From an uncultured Mucilaginibacter sp. (lineage in GTDB: Bacteria; Bacteroidota; Bacteroidia; Sphingobacteriales; Sphingobacteriaceae), in assembly GCA_903864275.1 (NCBI GenBank), contig CAIPFE010000005.1, positions 16,624-80,623 on the forward strand: a stretch of DNA of 64,000 nt, written 5' to 3'. This document shows positions 23,830 to 32,416 of this stretch, one piece after another. The position numbers were made by a program, and so were the translations under genes. The notes under the pieces are model-generated. The model was given only the letters and a program-made list of their open reading frames with translations. It ran no database searches and was not told the origin of the DNA. Positions within the stretch are counted from its first letter, which is position 1. Each line of letters opens with the position of its first letter.

Positions 23830-26800
23830 TTGAACATCCGTGATATTTTAGAACGCTATAAAGCTGATGAACGGATAAAAGCGTTGGCTCAAGCCATAAA
23901 CGCCGCTAAAAATCCAAGGATTCAGTTACGTGGATTAGTCGGATCGAGTGATTCGGCCGTGGCGGTAGCATTGTATTTTTTGCAGCATAAGCATATGATA
24001 TTTGTGCTGCCCGAGCGCGAAGAAGCCGGGTATTTCCAGGCCGACCTGGAGAATTTAACTGGCAAAGAAGTTTTACTTTTCCCCTCATCGTACCGAAAAC
24101 CATTTGAATTTACACAGCCCGACAGCAGCAATGTGCTTGCCCGTGCCGAAGTTTTGAATGAATTAAACCATTCTTCTGAATTCGGGCAACTGATCGTTAC
24201 TTATCCTGAGGCGCTGGCCGAAAAGGTGATTGACCGGGCTTCGCTCGAAAAAAACACCCTCGAAATTTCTGTAGGCAACAAGCTTGGGATTGATTTTATC
24301 AACGAGTTTTTAGCGGATTATGATTTCGATCGTGTTGATTTTGTTTATGAGCCAGGGCAATATTCTATCCGCGGCGGTATTGTTGATATTTTTTCATTCT
24401 CGCACGAGCTGCCCTACCGCGTGGAGTTCTTTGGCGATATTATTGAATCTATCCGCACGTTCGAAATCGAGAGCCAGCTTTCGGTCGAGCAGGTAAAAAG
24501 TATTACGATAGTGCCGAATGTGCAATCGAAATTCCTGACGGAAAACAATATTTCGTTACTGGAATACGTGGATGCCGGCACGCAGCTATGGATAAAAGAT
24601 GTACAATTTACTTTGGACATTATTCAAAGCGGCTATAAAAAGGCCACGCAGGTGTGGAAAGCCTTATCGGCAGAAGATAAAACCCAAAACCAGGACTGGA
24701 TAGATCCCAAATTTGGTTTTACCGACGAAAAACTGATCGCCGACCAGTTGCATGATTTCGCTGTTATAGAATTTGGCAAGCAGTTTTTTTACAAGCCCGA
24801 TCAGTCGTTCAATTTTGATATGCGCCCGCAGCCATCCTTTAATAAGGACTTCAGCCTGCTGATCCATAATTTTAAAAATAACGAGGCGGAGCATATTGAA
24901 AACTTCATCCTTACGGATTCTGCCCGCCAGGTGGAGCGCCTTTATGCCATCCTTGAAGACCTTGATAAAACCGTAAAATTTACACCCATCAGTGTTTCCT
25001 TACGGGAGGGTTTTGTCGACCGCGAACAAAAACTGGCCTGCTATACTGATCACCAGATATTCGACCGGTATTATAAATACAAGCTCAAAAAAGGCTACCA
25101 GCGTTCGCAGGCCATTACCCTTAAAGAGTTGCGCGATCTGAAACCCGGTGACTATGTAACCCATATCGACCACGGCATCGGCAAATATGCCGGGCTTGAA
25201 AAGGTGGAGGTTAATGAAAAGATGCAGGAAATGATACGCCTGGTGTATGCGGATAACGACCTGCTGTATGTGAATATCAACTCGCTTAACCGTATCTCAA
25301 AATATAGTGGCAAGGAGGGCACTGTGCCGCGCATGAATAAACTCGGCACAGATACCTGGGAAAGGCTGAAGAAAACCACAAAAAAAAAAGTTAAAGACAT
25401 TGCCCGCGACCTGATAAAGCTTTACGCTATCCGTAAAGCGCAGCAGGGAAATGCCTTTTCTCCCGATAGTTACCTGCAAACCGAACTCGAGGCTTCCTTT
25501 ATTTACGAGGACACCCCCGACCAGGAAAAGGCGACCGCCGATTTTAAAAAGGACATGGAGTCGCCACACCCGATGGACAGGCTGATATGCGGCGATGTGG
25601 GCTTCGGCAAAACCGAAGTAGCTATCAGGGCCGCGTTTAAGGCTGTGGCCGACAGCAAACAAGTAGCCATTTTGGTGCCGACCACCATTTTGGCGGCGCA
25701 ACATTATAAAACATTTACCGACCGGTTGAAGGATTTCCCCTGCAATATTGATTATGTGAACCGTTTTAAATCAAGCAAGCAGATCAAAGATACTTTGGAG
25801 AAACTGAAGGACGGCAAAGTGGATATTATCATCGGCACGCACCGCCTGGTGAGTAAGGATGTAAAGTTTAAAGACCTGGGTTTGATGATCATCGACGAAG
25901 AGCAGAAATTCGGCGTATCTACCAAGGAAAAATTGAAACAAATGCGCGCCAATGTGGATACGCTTACGCTAACCGCAACACCCATACCGCGCACCCTGCA
26001 TTTTTCGCTGATGGGCGCAAGGGACCTCTCTATCATATCTACCCCGCCGCCAAACCGGCAGCCGGTTGTTACCGAACTGCATGTTTTTAACGATACCCTG
26101 ATAAAAGAGGCCATAGAACATGAAATAGATCGTGGCGGACAAATATTTTTTATCCATAACCGGGTTGCTGACCTGCCGCAGTTAGGCGGTATGATCCATA
26201 AGCTGGTGCCAAAAGCCCGCATAGGCATAGCACACGGTCAACTGGAAGGCGATGCGCTGGAGGATGTAATGCTGAAATTTGTAAACGGCGAATACGATGT
26301 GCTGGTAGCCACCACCATTATCGAAGCCGGCCTCGACATCCCCAACGCAAATACCATCATCATCAACTACGCCCACATGTTTGGCCTGAGCGATCTGCAC
26401 CAAATGCGCGGTCGTGTTGGGCGGAGTAATAAAAAGGCTTATTGCTATTTGCTTAGTCCGCCCTTATCAACCCTTACCAACGAGGCCCGCAAGCGTTTGA
26501 GCGCCATTGAAGAATTCAGCGACCTCGGCAGCGGCTTTAACGTAGCCATGCGCGACCTCGACATCCGCGGCAGCGGTAACCTTTTAGGCGCGGAGCAAAG
26601 CGGCTTTATTGCCGAAATAGGTTTTGAAATGTATCATAAGATCCTCGACGAAGCCATACAGGAACTGAAAGAAGATGAATTTAAAGGCGTTTTCCCTGAT
26701 GATAAGCCGAGGCCATTCATAGCCTTCACCCAGATAGATACCGATTTGGAAATACTGATCCCCGATGAGTATGTAACCAATATCGGCGAACGCTATAACC

Positions 26801-27183
26801 TGTACACCGAACTCTCCAAACTCGAAAACGAGGTGGAGCTAAAAGCCTTCCAGCAACAGCTGCACGACCGTTTTGGCCCCATCCCGCCCCAGGTAAACGA
26901 CCTGTTGAACACCATGCGCCTGCAATGGCTGGGAAAAACTGTCGGGTTCGAGAAAATATCCCTCAAAAAGAATGTACTGCGCGGCTATTTTATCAGCAAC
27001 CAGCAATCCCCCTATTTTGAAACGGATGCGTTCAGGCAGGTACTCTCCTTCGTGCAGGCCAACCCCCGCAGGTGCAATTTAAAAGAGGTAAAAAACACAT
27101 TGAGGCTAAGTATTGAAGGTGTTTATGGTATTGACCAGGCGGTGTTGTTATTGAGCGGGGCGGCGGAGCCGGTGGGGGTGTGA
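23830..27183 (+). CDS. mfd: Transcription-repair coupling factor Mfd
   Basis: Mfd removes RNA polymerase stalled at DNA lesions and recruits the UvrABC system. 1117 residues, starting with TTG (NIRDILERYKADERIKALAQ aligns with the usual N-terminus). Domains in order: UvrB-homology region (RGLVGSSDSAVAVALYF), CarD-like RNA-polymerase-interacting domain (LKPGDYVTHIDHGIGKYAGL, about 435-510), helicase core with Walker A (GDVGFGKTEVA), DEEQ box (MIIDEEQKFGV), TATPIPRTL, the QMRGRVGRS motif, and a C-terminal TRCF domain. Length and all motifs are typical. Confidence 0.97.
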   Translation: MNIRDILERYKADERIKALAQAINAAKNPRIQLRGLVGSSDSAVAVALYFLQHKHMIFVLPEREEAGYFQADLENLTGKEVLLFPSSYRKPFEFTQPDSSNVLARAEVLNELNHSSEFGQLIVTYPEALAEKVIDRASLEKNTLEISVGNKLGIDFINEFLADYDFDRVDFVYEPGQYSIRGGIVDIFSFSHELPYRVEFFGDIIESIRTFEIESQLSVEQVKSITIVPNVQSKFLTENNISLLEYVDAGTQLWIKDVQFTLDIIQSGYKKATQVWKALSAEDKTQNQDWIDPKFGFTDEKLIADQLHDFAVIEFGKQFFYKPDQSFNFDMRPQPSFNKDFSLLIHNFKNNEAEHIENFILTDSARQVERLYAILEDLDKTVKFTPISVSLREGFVDREQKLACYTDHQIFDRYYKYKLKKGYQRSQAITLKELRDLKPGDYVTHIDHGIGKYAGLEKVEVNEKMQEMIRLVYADNDLLYVNINSLNRISKYSGKEGTVPRMNKLGTDTWERLKKTTKKKVKDIARDLIKLYAIRKAQQGNAFSPDSYLQTELEASFIYEDTPDQEKATADFKKDMESPHPMDRLICGDVGFGKTEVAIRAAFKAVADSKQVAILVPTTILAAQHYKTFTDRLKDFPCNIDYVNRFKSSKQIKDTLEKLKDGKVDIIIGTHRLVSKDVKFKDLGLMIIDEEQKFGVSTKEKLKQMRANVDTLTLTATPIPRTLHFSLMGARDLSIISTPPPNRQPVVTELHVFNDTLIKEAIEHEIDRGGQIFFIHNRVADLPQLGGMIHKLVPKARIGIAHGQLEGDALEDVMLKFVNGEYDVLVATTIIEAGLDIPNANTIIINYAHMFGLSDLHQMRGRVGRSNKKAYCYLLSPPLSTLTNEARKRLSAIEEFSDLGSGFNVAMRDLDIRGSGNLLGAEQSGFIAEIGFEMYHKILDEAIQELKEDEFKGVFPDDKPRPFIAFTQIDTDLEILIPDEYVTNIGERYNLYTELSKLENEVELKAFQQQLHDRFGPIPPQVNDLLNTMRLQWLGKTVGFEKISLKKNVLRGYFISNQQSPYFETDAFRQVLSFVQANPRRCNLKEVKNTLRLSIEGVYGIDQAVLLLSGAAEPVGV

Positions 27184-27248
27184 TTAATTTAAGAAAATAA
27201 TCTGATCAAAAATTCATAACATTTTTACTTTAGAAACTCTATTCACCT

Positions 27249-27311
27249 ATGCCAACTCCCATCGATCTCAGCCACAGCATTTTTGATGGCGTAATCACCT
27301 GCAAAGTATGA
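27249..27311 (+). pseudogene. 20-codon relic of a cyclase-family gene
   Basis: The frame from the ATG at 27249 reads MPTPIDLSHSIFDGVITCKV and then TGA. It matches the first 19 residues of the intact cyclase at 27824 (MQKLIDLSHTIFDGLITYKG) at most positions, and the DNA is nearly identical from ATCGATCTCAGCCAC onward. Similarity ends abruptly after the word corresponding to YKG. It looks like the 5' remnant of a duplicated or deleted gene. Confidence 0.8.
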
Positions 27312-27355
27312 AGCCACTGCAAGCAGCGCAGCCTTCAAAATCAGAATATCTGAAC

Positions 27356-27553
27356 CTAATTAAACAATCGCCGCCTGTGAAACTTTACAAAAAACGGCAA
27401 TAGGGCCAGGTAGCCCAGGAAAGCCAGTACCTCCATTATCCGGCCTCCATGCTTTATGGGTTCTATGGTCCGGAAATCGATCAGGACGAAATAAAAGTTT
27501 GCAAGCACAAGCAATACGATGCCGGCGATTGCGATAGCAGTTACATTTTTCAT
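27356..27553 (-). CDS. Small two-helix membrane protein
   Basis: 65 residues with two hydrophobic helices (about 5-26 and 42-57) separated by a polar turn (DFRTIEPIKHGGR), ending in KFHRRRLFN, which suggests a cytoplasmic C-terminus. The family is not recognised. It lies alone between the cyclase relic and the cyclase gene, on the opposite strand. Confidence 0.55.
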   Translation of the reverse strand: MKNVTAIAIAGIVLLVLANFYFVLIDFRTIEPIKHGGRIMEVLAFLGYLALLPFFVKFHRRRLFN

Positions 27554-27794
27554 AGTTGTATTTAAGTTAAAGGATTATTCCTAAGGCAACAGCGCACCTA
27601 GCTTCAAATGCGCCTGGTATTTTTAACAGAAAAAAACAATAGTTGTTTGCCTTGCTGTATTTACATCGTGCTGATATTTAAATATTTATTGGCCCGTTTA
27701 AAAATTGTTGAAAAGTAGCGCAACGGCCAATTGGCGAATGGACATGTTGTTGACAAATACGTTGTTAGCACTATGTAGTCCGGCTTTGGTTATG

Positions 27795-27802
27795 TAGTTT
27801 TG
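27795..27802 (+). promoter_or_regulatory. Promoter -7 element of the cyclase gene
   Basis: TAGTTTTG, 21 bases before the ATG at 27824. No TTG is found at the expected distance upstream. Confidence 0.45.
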
Positions 27803-27823
27803 AGGTCGGAATAAATCTCACTC

Positions 27824-28477
27824 ATGCAAAAGCTCATCGATCTCAGCCACACCATTTTTGACGGATTAATCACCTACAAAGGCCTGCCCGCCCCAATCAT
27901 CTGCGATTACTTAAGCCGTGAAAAATCAAGGGAGTTTTATGAAGAAGGAACGGAATTTCAGATCGGTAAAATTGAAATGGTTACCAATACCGGCACCTAT
28001 ATCGATTGCCCCTTTCACCGGTTTGAGCATGGTCACGACTTGTCGCAAATTGCGTTGGAACAATGCGTCGCGCTGGATGCCATTACCATTAATGCAAAGG
28101 ATGCAACAGCGATCGACACGACATGTTTTGAGGGGAAAGATATCAAAAACAAAGCCGTACTGGTTTATACCAACTGGGCAAGGCATTGGAACACGGCTGA
28201 TTATTTTGAAGGCCATCCCTACCTCACAGCCGAAGCAGCAACATATTTAAAGGAAGCAGGGGTAAAGCTGGTTGGTATCGACAGTCATAATATTGATAAT
28301 ACCGCAGGCCGCAGCCGCCCGGTACACACCACCTTGTTAGGTGCGGATATATTGATCGTTGAACATTTATGCAACCTGGATAAATTGCCCGAAAGCGGTT
28401 ATAAATTTAATGCAGTACCGCCAAAAATAAAAGGTGCAGGAACATTTGCGGTAAGGGCATATGCCAGTTTGAAATAG
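27824..28477 (+). CDS. Cyclase family protein (kynurenine-formamidase fold), variant metal site
   Basis: 217 residues of the cyclase superfamily, whose known members are metal-dependent hydrolases such as arylformamidase. The conserved HxGTHxDxPxH motif reads NTGTYIDCPFH: the first and second His positions are Asn55 and Tyr59, while Asp61 and His65 are kept. A further conserved stretch GIDSHNIDNTAG and HTTLLGADILIVEHLCNLDKL fits the family's C-terminal half. Thus it belongs to a variant subgroup whose metal binding probably differs; the substrate is unknown. A 20-codon relic of a paralogous gene lies about 570 bases upstream. Confidence 0.83.
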   Translation: MQKLIDLSHTIFDGLITYKGLPAPIICDYLSREKSREFYEEGTEFQIGKIEMVTNTGTYIDCPFHRFEHGHDLSQIALEQCVALDAITINAKDATAIDTTCFEGKDIKNKAVLVYTNWARHWNTADYFEGHPYLTAEAATYLKEAGVKLVGIDSHNIDNTAGRSRPVHTTLLGADILIVEHLCNLDKLPESGYKFNAVPPKIKGAGTFAVRAYASLK

Positions 28478-28486
28478 GTGAGGTAC

Positions 28487-28675
28487 ATTCCCCTAGTCAT
28501 GCTGAACTTGTTTCAGCACCCCACAGGACCGGGCGATGACAGGTGTACGATATGCTTGATGGCAACGAGCGGCCTACCTGTCGATGGGTTCCCGAAACAA
28601 GTTCGGGATGACGGTATTTTTATGAACTTCCTCCAAAAATAAATCCGAAATCGTAAATCGTAAATCCGAAATCCT
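28487..28675. repeat. Palindromic intergenic repeat with GAACTTGTTTC/GAAACAAGTTC words
   Basis: GTCATGCTGAACTTGTTTCAGC near 28496 and GAAACAAGTTCGGGATGAC near 28595 are inverted relative to each other and each is also self-complementary (GCTGAA/TTCAGC; CCCGAA/TTCGGG). The remaining bases up to 28675 are copies of the word AAATCCGAAATCGT. The element fills the gap between the convergent cyclase and hpt genes. Confidence 0.7.
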
Positions 28676-29215
28676 CTACTTCACTCTTTTATAAATATCT
28701 TTCAAATTACGGCCCATTTCTTTGTAGTCAAGGCCATAGCCAACTACAAATTCGTTTTCAATTTCGAAGCCTACATATTTCAGCTCGTCGATTTTTTTCA
28801 GCAGCGCTGCAGGTTTTAACAGCAGGGAGCAAAGTTTTATGGAGGCTGGCTCTTTTGGTTTCAATTTATCAATCAGATAATGGGCCGTATTGCCGGTATC
28901 AACAATATCCTCGATAATTACTACTTCGCGGCCCTTAATATCCATGCTGAAATCAATATCGTCGCGTATTTTAAGGCTGCTTTTTGTGCCGCCGTAATAA
29001 GAGGCCAGCTTGGTAAAGGTAATTTCGCAGGGGATGTCAATTTGTTTTATCAGGTCGGCAATAAACAAGAAACTGCCATTCAAAACGCCCACGAAAACAG
29101 GCACACAGTGTTGATAATCGGCACTAAGCTGCAGGCCGATTGCTTTAATGCGATCTTCAATAGCTTTAGCCTTTATAAGGGGTTCAAATTCTAAGTCGGC
29201 TATTTTTGTTTTCAT
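28676..29215 (-). CDS. hpt: Hypoxanthine phosphoribosyltransferase
   Basis: Converts hypoxanthine or guanine plus PRPP to IMP or GMP in purine salvage. 179 residues, the normal length. The PRPP-binding loop VVIIEDIVDTGNT is intact, the N-terminal pocket segment is VFVGVLNGSFLFIADL, and the C-terminal purine-binding part reads YVGFEIENEFVVGYGLDY. It is a cytoplasmic monocistronic gene flanked on both sides by intergenic repeat arrays. Confidence 0.95.
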   Translation of the reverse strand: MKTKIADLEFEPLIKAKAIEDRIKAIGLQLSADYQHCVPVFVGVLNGSFLFIADLIKQIDIPCEITFTKLASYYGGTKSSLKIRDDIDFSMDIKGREVVIIEDIVDTGNTAHYLIDKLKPKEPASIKLCSLLLKPAALLKKIDELKYVGFEIENEFVVGYGLDYKEMGRNLKDIYKRVK

Positions 29216-29233
29216 GGTACTAATGTAGAAAAA

Positions 29234-29346
29234 AAGTCGGAAAGAAGAAAAGAAGTCAGATATCAGAAGTTAGAGGTCAGAAAGAAAAATTCAAAGCCCG
29301 ATGTATTCGGTTAGCATCGGACCTCAGGCTTCCGACTTCTGACCAA
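29234..29346. repeat. Word array, AGTCAGAAG/AGTCGGAAG type, with inverted right arm
   Basis: Left part (29234-29285) consists of variants such as AGTCGGAA, AGTCAGAT, ATCAGAAG and GGTCAGAAA. The right part (29327-29344, GGCTTCCGACTTCTGACC) is the reverse complement of GGTCAGAAGTCGGAAGCC, which combines the same words. It lies between the divergent hpt and M16 genes. Confidence 0.6.
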
Positions 29347-29353
29347 AAAACCC

Positions 29354-29361
29354 TATCTTTG
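29354..29361 (+). promoter_or_regulatory. Promoter -7 element of the M16 peptidase gene
   Basis: TATCTTTG, eight bases before the ATG at 29370; the adjacent repeat arm ends just upstream. Confidence 0.5.
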
Positions 29362-29369
29362 CGCCTCAA

Positions 29370-30602
29370 ATGACGGATCACCAGGTTCATACTTTACCCA
29401 ACGGCATCAGGATACTTTTTAAACATGCACCGTCTACCATAACGCATTGCTGCTTTATTGTTAATGCCGGCTCGCGCGATGAACGGGAGGGCCAAACAGG
29501 CCTGGCGCATTTTATTGAGCATTTATTATTTAAGGAAACCGAACGCCGCAACACCAACCAGATACTGAACCGCCTGGAACTTGTGGGCGCCGACCTGAAC
29601 GCCTATACCACCAAAGAATACACCGTTGTCCATGCCTCCCTGCTGAACCAGCACCTGGAGCGCACGGTAGACTTATTTGAGGATATTTTGTTTCATTCCA
29701 CCTTCCCCGAAGAAGAACAGGAAAAAGAGCGGGGGGTGATACTGGATGAAATTGCTTCATATCTCGATCAGCCGGAAGAAGCCATACAGGATGATTTTGA
29801 AAACCTTTTGTTTAAAGGCCACCCGATAGGTGAAAACATTTTAGGCACCCCAGAAACTGTTGCCAAATTGAACAGCGCTGATATTGCAGCGTTTATAAGC
29901 GCTAATTACAATACCTCCGAAATGGTTTTTGCTGTTTTTGGCAATTACGATTTTAAAAAGGTGGTTAAGCTTTCTGAAAAATATTTTGGCGCCGTACCCA
30001 CCAATAATGTTCAAAAACGAAGGTTGAAGCCTGATATTAATTCCGGTTTATCTGTTGTATTGCCCAAGCCGATCTCACAGGCCCATTGCATAATGGGCAA
30101 TAATGCCTATTCGGCAAACCATCATTTCAGAGATGGGCTTTGGTTACTGAATAACTTATTAGGCGGGATAGGCATGAGCAGCAGGTTGAACCTCGAAATA
30201 CGGGAAAAATACGGGATAGCCTATACCATTGATTCGAGTTATACAACATTTACCGATTGCGGTATTTTTTCTATTTACTTTGGAACAGATAAAGAAAAGG
30301 TTGAAAAAGCCACGCGCCTTGTTCATAAAGAACTAAAAAAGCTTCGCGATATAAAACTTGGCACCTTGCAATTGCATAACGAAAAGCAAAAGTTTATAGG
30401 CCAGATAGCTTTGGGTGAAGAAAATCGCATGGGGGTGATCATGTCTATGGCCAAAAATCTTCTTGCTTTTAACCACATCCATACCCTCGAAGAAATATTT
30501 CATAAAATAAACGCAGTTACAGCCGAACAATTGCTGGAAATAAGCAATGAAATTTTTGATAATGAAAAGATGATCACCTTACTATTTGAGCCTAAGCAAT
30601 AA
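29370..30602 (+). CDS. M16 family (pitrilysin-like) zinc metallopeptidase
   Basis: 410 residues. The inverted zinc motif HxxEH is HFIEH (His47, Glu50, His51) with the second zinc ligand in the ERGVILDEIA segment about 75 residues later. The second half contains the R/Y-type segment of the inactive domain (IREKYGIAYTIDSSYTTFTD). There is no signal peptide, so it is probably cytoplasmic, like the processing-peptidase-type M16B group. It is followed by def; the def promoter lies over its 3' end. Confidence 0.93.
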   Translation: MTDHQVHTLPNGIRILFKHAPSTITHCCFIVNAGSRDEREGQTGLAHFIEHLLFKETERRNTNQILNRLELVGADLNAYTTKEYTVVHASLLNQHLERTVDLFEDILFHSTFPEEEQEKERGVILDEIASYLDQPEEAIQDDFENLLFKGHPIGENILGTPETVAKLNSADIAAFISANYNTSEMVFAVFGNYDFKKVVKLSEKYFGAVPTNNVQKRRLKPDINSGLSVVLPKPISQAHCIMGNNAYSANHHFRDGLWLLNNLLGGIGMSSRLNLEIREKYGIAYTIDSSYTTFTDCGIFSIYFGTDKEKVEKATRLVHKELKKLRDIKLGTLQLHNEKQKFIGQIALGEENRMGVIMSMAKNLLAFNHIHTLEEIFHKINAVTAEQLLEISNEIFDNEKMITLLFEPKQ

Positions 30603-30615
30603 TGGTGTATTTTTG
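30586..30615 (+). promoter_or_regulatory. Promoter of def (TTG-19-TATTTTTG)
   Basis: TTG at 30586-30588 and TATTTTTG at 30608-30615 are separated by 19 bases, an exact fit to the Bacteroidota consensus. It overlaps the end of the M16 gene and shows that the def start must lie downstream, at 30664. Confidence 0.7.
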
Positions 30616-30663
30616 TATGATAAAACCATTAAAAGCTTTCATCATAAAAAACAAGTAACGTTA

Positions 30664-31236
30664 ATGAAATTTCCTATCGTAGCATACGGCGATCCAATTT
30701 TAAGGAGAAAAGCAACGGCTATTGAGCCGGATGAATATCCCCACATCAAAGAGCTAATTGAAAACATGTTCGAAACGATGTATGCTGCGCGCGGCGTTGG
30801 TTTGGCTGCACCGCAGGTTGGCCTTTCCATGCGCTTGTTTATTGTTGATGCTTCACCTTTTGAGGAGGATGATCCCCAGTTAAAAGATTTTAAGAAAGTT
30901 TTCATCAATGCAATAGCCTTAGAAGACAAAGGCGAAGAGTGGGCTTTTAATGAAGGCTGCCTCAGCATCCCGGATATCAGGGAGGATGTTTCGCGTAAAG
31001 CGACGATAAGGCTATCCTATTACGATGAAGGATGGAAACATCACGAGGAAACATTTTCGGGCATGGCAGCGCGTATTATCCAGCATGAATATGACCATAT
31101 CGAAGGTAAATTATTTATTGATAAGCTTAGCCCCCTGCGCAAGCGCCTGATCCAGAAAAAATTGAACGATATTTCAAAAGGGATCGTTGAAGTAGAATAC
31201 AAAATGAAATTCCCTGCGGTTAAGAAAGGACGATAG
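30664..31236 (+). CDS. def: Peptide deformylase
   Basis: Removes the formyl group from nascent proteins. 190 residues from ATG 30664, chosen because MKFPIVAYGDPILRRKA matches the usual N-terminus and the promoter lies between it and an upstream ATG at 30586. All three motifs are intact: GVGLAAPQ (44-51), EGCLS (metal Cys99) and HEYDH (His141, His145). Confidence 0.96.
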   Translation: MKFPIVAYGDPILRRKATAIEPDEYPHIKELIENMFETMYAARGVGLAAPQVGLSMRLFIVDASPFEEDDPQLKDFKKVFINAIALEDKGEEWAFNEGCLSIPDIREDVSRKATIRLSYYDEGWKHHEETFSGMAARIIQHEYDHIEGKLFIDKLSPLRKRLIQKKLNDISKGIVEVEYKMKFPAVKKGR

Positions 31237-31238
31237 GT

Positions 31239-31325
31239 AAGTCAAAAGTCGTCAGTCTGAAGTCAAAAGTCGAATTTCTTTCCTTTCTTTCCTTGGGACT
31301 TAGAACTTAAGACTTTCGACTAAAA
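31239..31325. repeat. Word array, AAGTCAAAAGTCG type, with inverted right arm
   Basis: Left: AAGTCAAAAGTCGTCAGTCT and a second AGTCAAAAGTCG (31239-31272). Right: GGGACTTAGAACTTAAGACT and following bases (31295-31325), which are inverted variants of the same AAGTC words. It separates the convergent def and the minus-strand envelope gene. Confidence 0.6.
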
Positions 31326-31334
31326 GCAAAGCGT

Positions 31335-31997
31335 CTAATTTCCGGTGGTGCTGCTGTTATTATTACTATTATCCGCGCTTCGGCTTTTATCCCCTTCTGA
31401 TATTTCTTTGATCAGGCTTCCCCAGTTAAACGGATTTAAGAGCGGGTTAACGGTTGAGTGGGAATTTAGTATGCTGTTGTGAAAGTCCTGTATATTGCTC
31501 ATTTCGAGGCCATCCCTTGGTAACGTACGCTCCATGGTTTCTATCGATGCGGCGCTGAGGTTTTTTCTTGCGATGGCCAGGTCGTCATCAGCAATTTTCA
31601 TTGTTAAAAAATCCTTTGTAAATTCTTCGGTAGTTGCCCATGGGAAAACCCTGAAAACCGGCAGGTTAATGATCTGCGGCTTAAGCAAAACCTGGACAGT
31701 GTAGCTTTTATTTTGGACATTGGCTGGAATAACCACGTTCACGGAAGCATATCCCACGCTTGAAAACCGGATGGTATCCTGTTCATGCACCACAAACGAA
31801 AAATAACCTTCGTAGTTCGACTGGCTGATCTGTCCTTTGTATGATGTGTTTACAATGCTTACATAAGGCACAATAACATTGGTGCTATCGGCATTATGAA
31901 CAATACCGGTAAACTGCACCAGCGGCCTTTCCTGCTTTTGTGCAAAAGCGGCTGCCGCTGCAAATAAAAACAATAACAGACTTAATATCTTTTTCAT
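31335..31997 (-). CDS. Exported protein with CarboxypepD_reg-like domain
   Basis: 220 residues. The signal peptide is LLLFLFAAAAAFAQ. Residues about 25-110 form a carboxypeptidase-regulatory-like domain (VQFTGIVHNADSTNVIVPYV, then GQISQSNYEGYFSF), the same fold found at the start of SusC-like receptors. The remainder is helical and polar and ends in a Ser/Asn-rich tail. No barrel follows, so it is a free-standing periplasmic or surface protein of unknown role. It is a single gene. Confidence 0.75.
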   Translation of the reverse strand: MKKILSLLLFLFAAAAAFAQKQERPLVQFTGIVHNADSTNVIVPYVSIVNTSYKGQISQSNYEGYFSFVVHEQDTIRFSSVGYASVNVVIPANVQNKSYTVQVLLKPQIINLPVFRVFPWATTEEFTKDFLTMKIADDDLAIARKNLSAASIETMERTLPRDGLEMSNIQDFHNSILNSHSTVNPLLNPFNWGSLIKEISEGDKSRSADNSNNNSSTTGN

Positions 31998-32112
31998 GTA
32001 CCAATTAAATGGCTGGTTTACTTTATTGGACTTATTTAAAAATCCTTCCGTTTTTTTTACACAAAAATAGCTTATTGCTACAAGCTATAAGGCATTTTAA
32101 CAAAACTTAACA

Positions 32113-32391
32113 TTACCTGAGGTTCTCCGGCAATACCGCGTTCGGATCGTCAATGTCCGTCAGGTTCAAGGCTTCGACGCTAGTAATTTCAGGGACCGCT
32201 TTTTTTATAGCCTCTTCAATCCCTGCCTTAAGCGTCATAATACTCATCGGGCATGATCCGCACGAGCCGAGTAATTTCAGTTTAACCACCCCCCCGGGGG
32301 TGATCTCTTCTACTGAAACGTTCCCGCCATCAGTCAGCAAATACGGCCTGATCGTATCCAATGCCGCTTCCACCTTTTCTAATAAACTCAT
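32113..32391 (-). CDS. NifU-like C-terminal domain Fe-S scaffold protein
   Basis: 92 residues from ATG 32391 (a TTG at 32400 would add three). It is the NifU C-terminal (Nfu) domain: [16 protein letters not shown] and the cluster-binding pair Cys44 and Cys47 in [10 protein letters not shown]. Such proteins carry and transfer 4Fe-4S clusters. It follows mrp by 26 bases on the same strand, and the pair together probably serve Fe-S assembly. Confidence 0.93.
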   Translation of the reverse strand: MSLLEKVEAALDTIRPYLLTDGGNVSVEEITPGGVVKLKLLGSCGSCPMSIMTLKAGIEEAIKKAVPEITSVEALNLTDIDDPNAVLPENLR

Positions 32392-32416
32392 TTGTACCAA
32401 TTTATAAGTAAAGTTA

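Noticed and set aside
30586..30663. Longer start for peptide deformylase
   Set aside because: The def promoter (TTG-19-TATTTTTG) lies inside this stretch, and the usual N-terminus begins at 30664.
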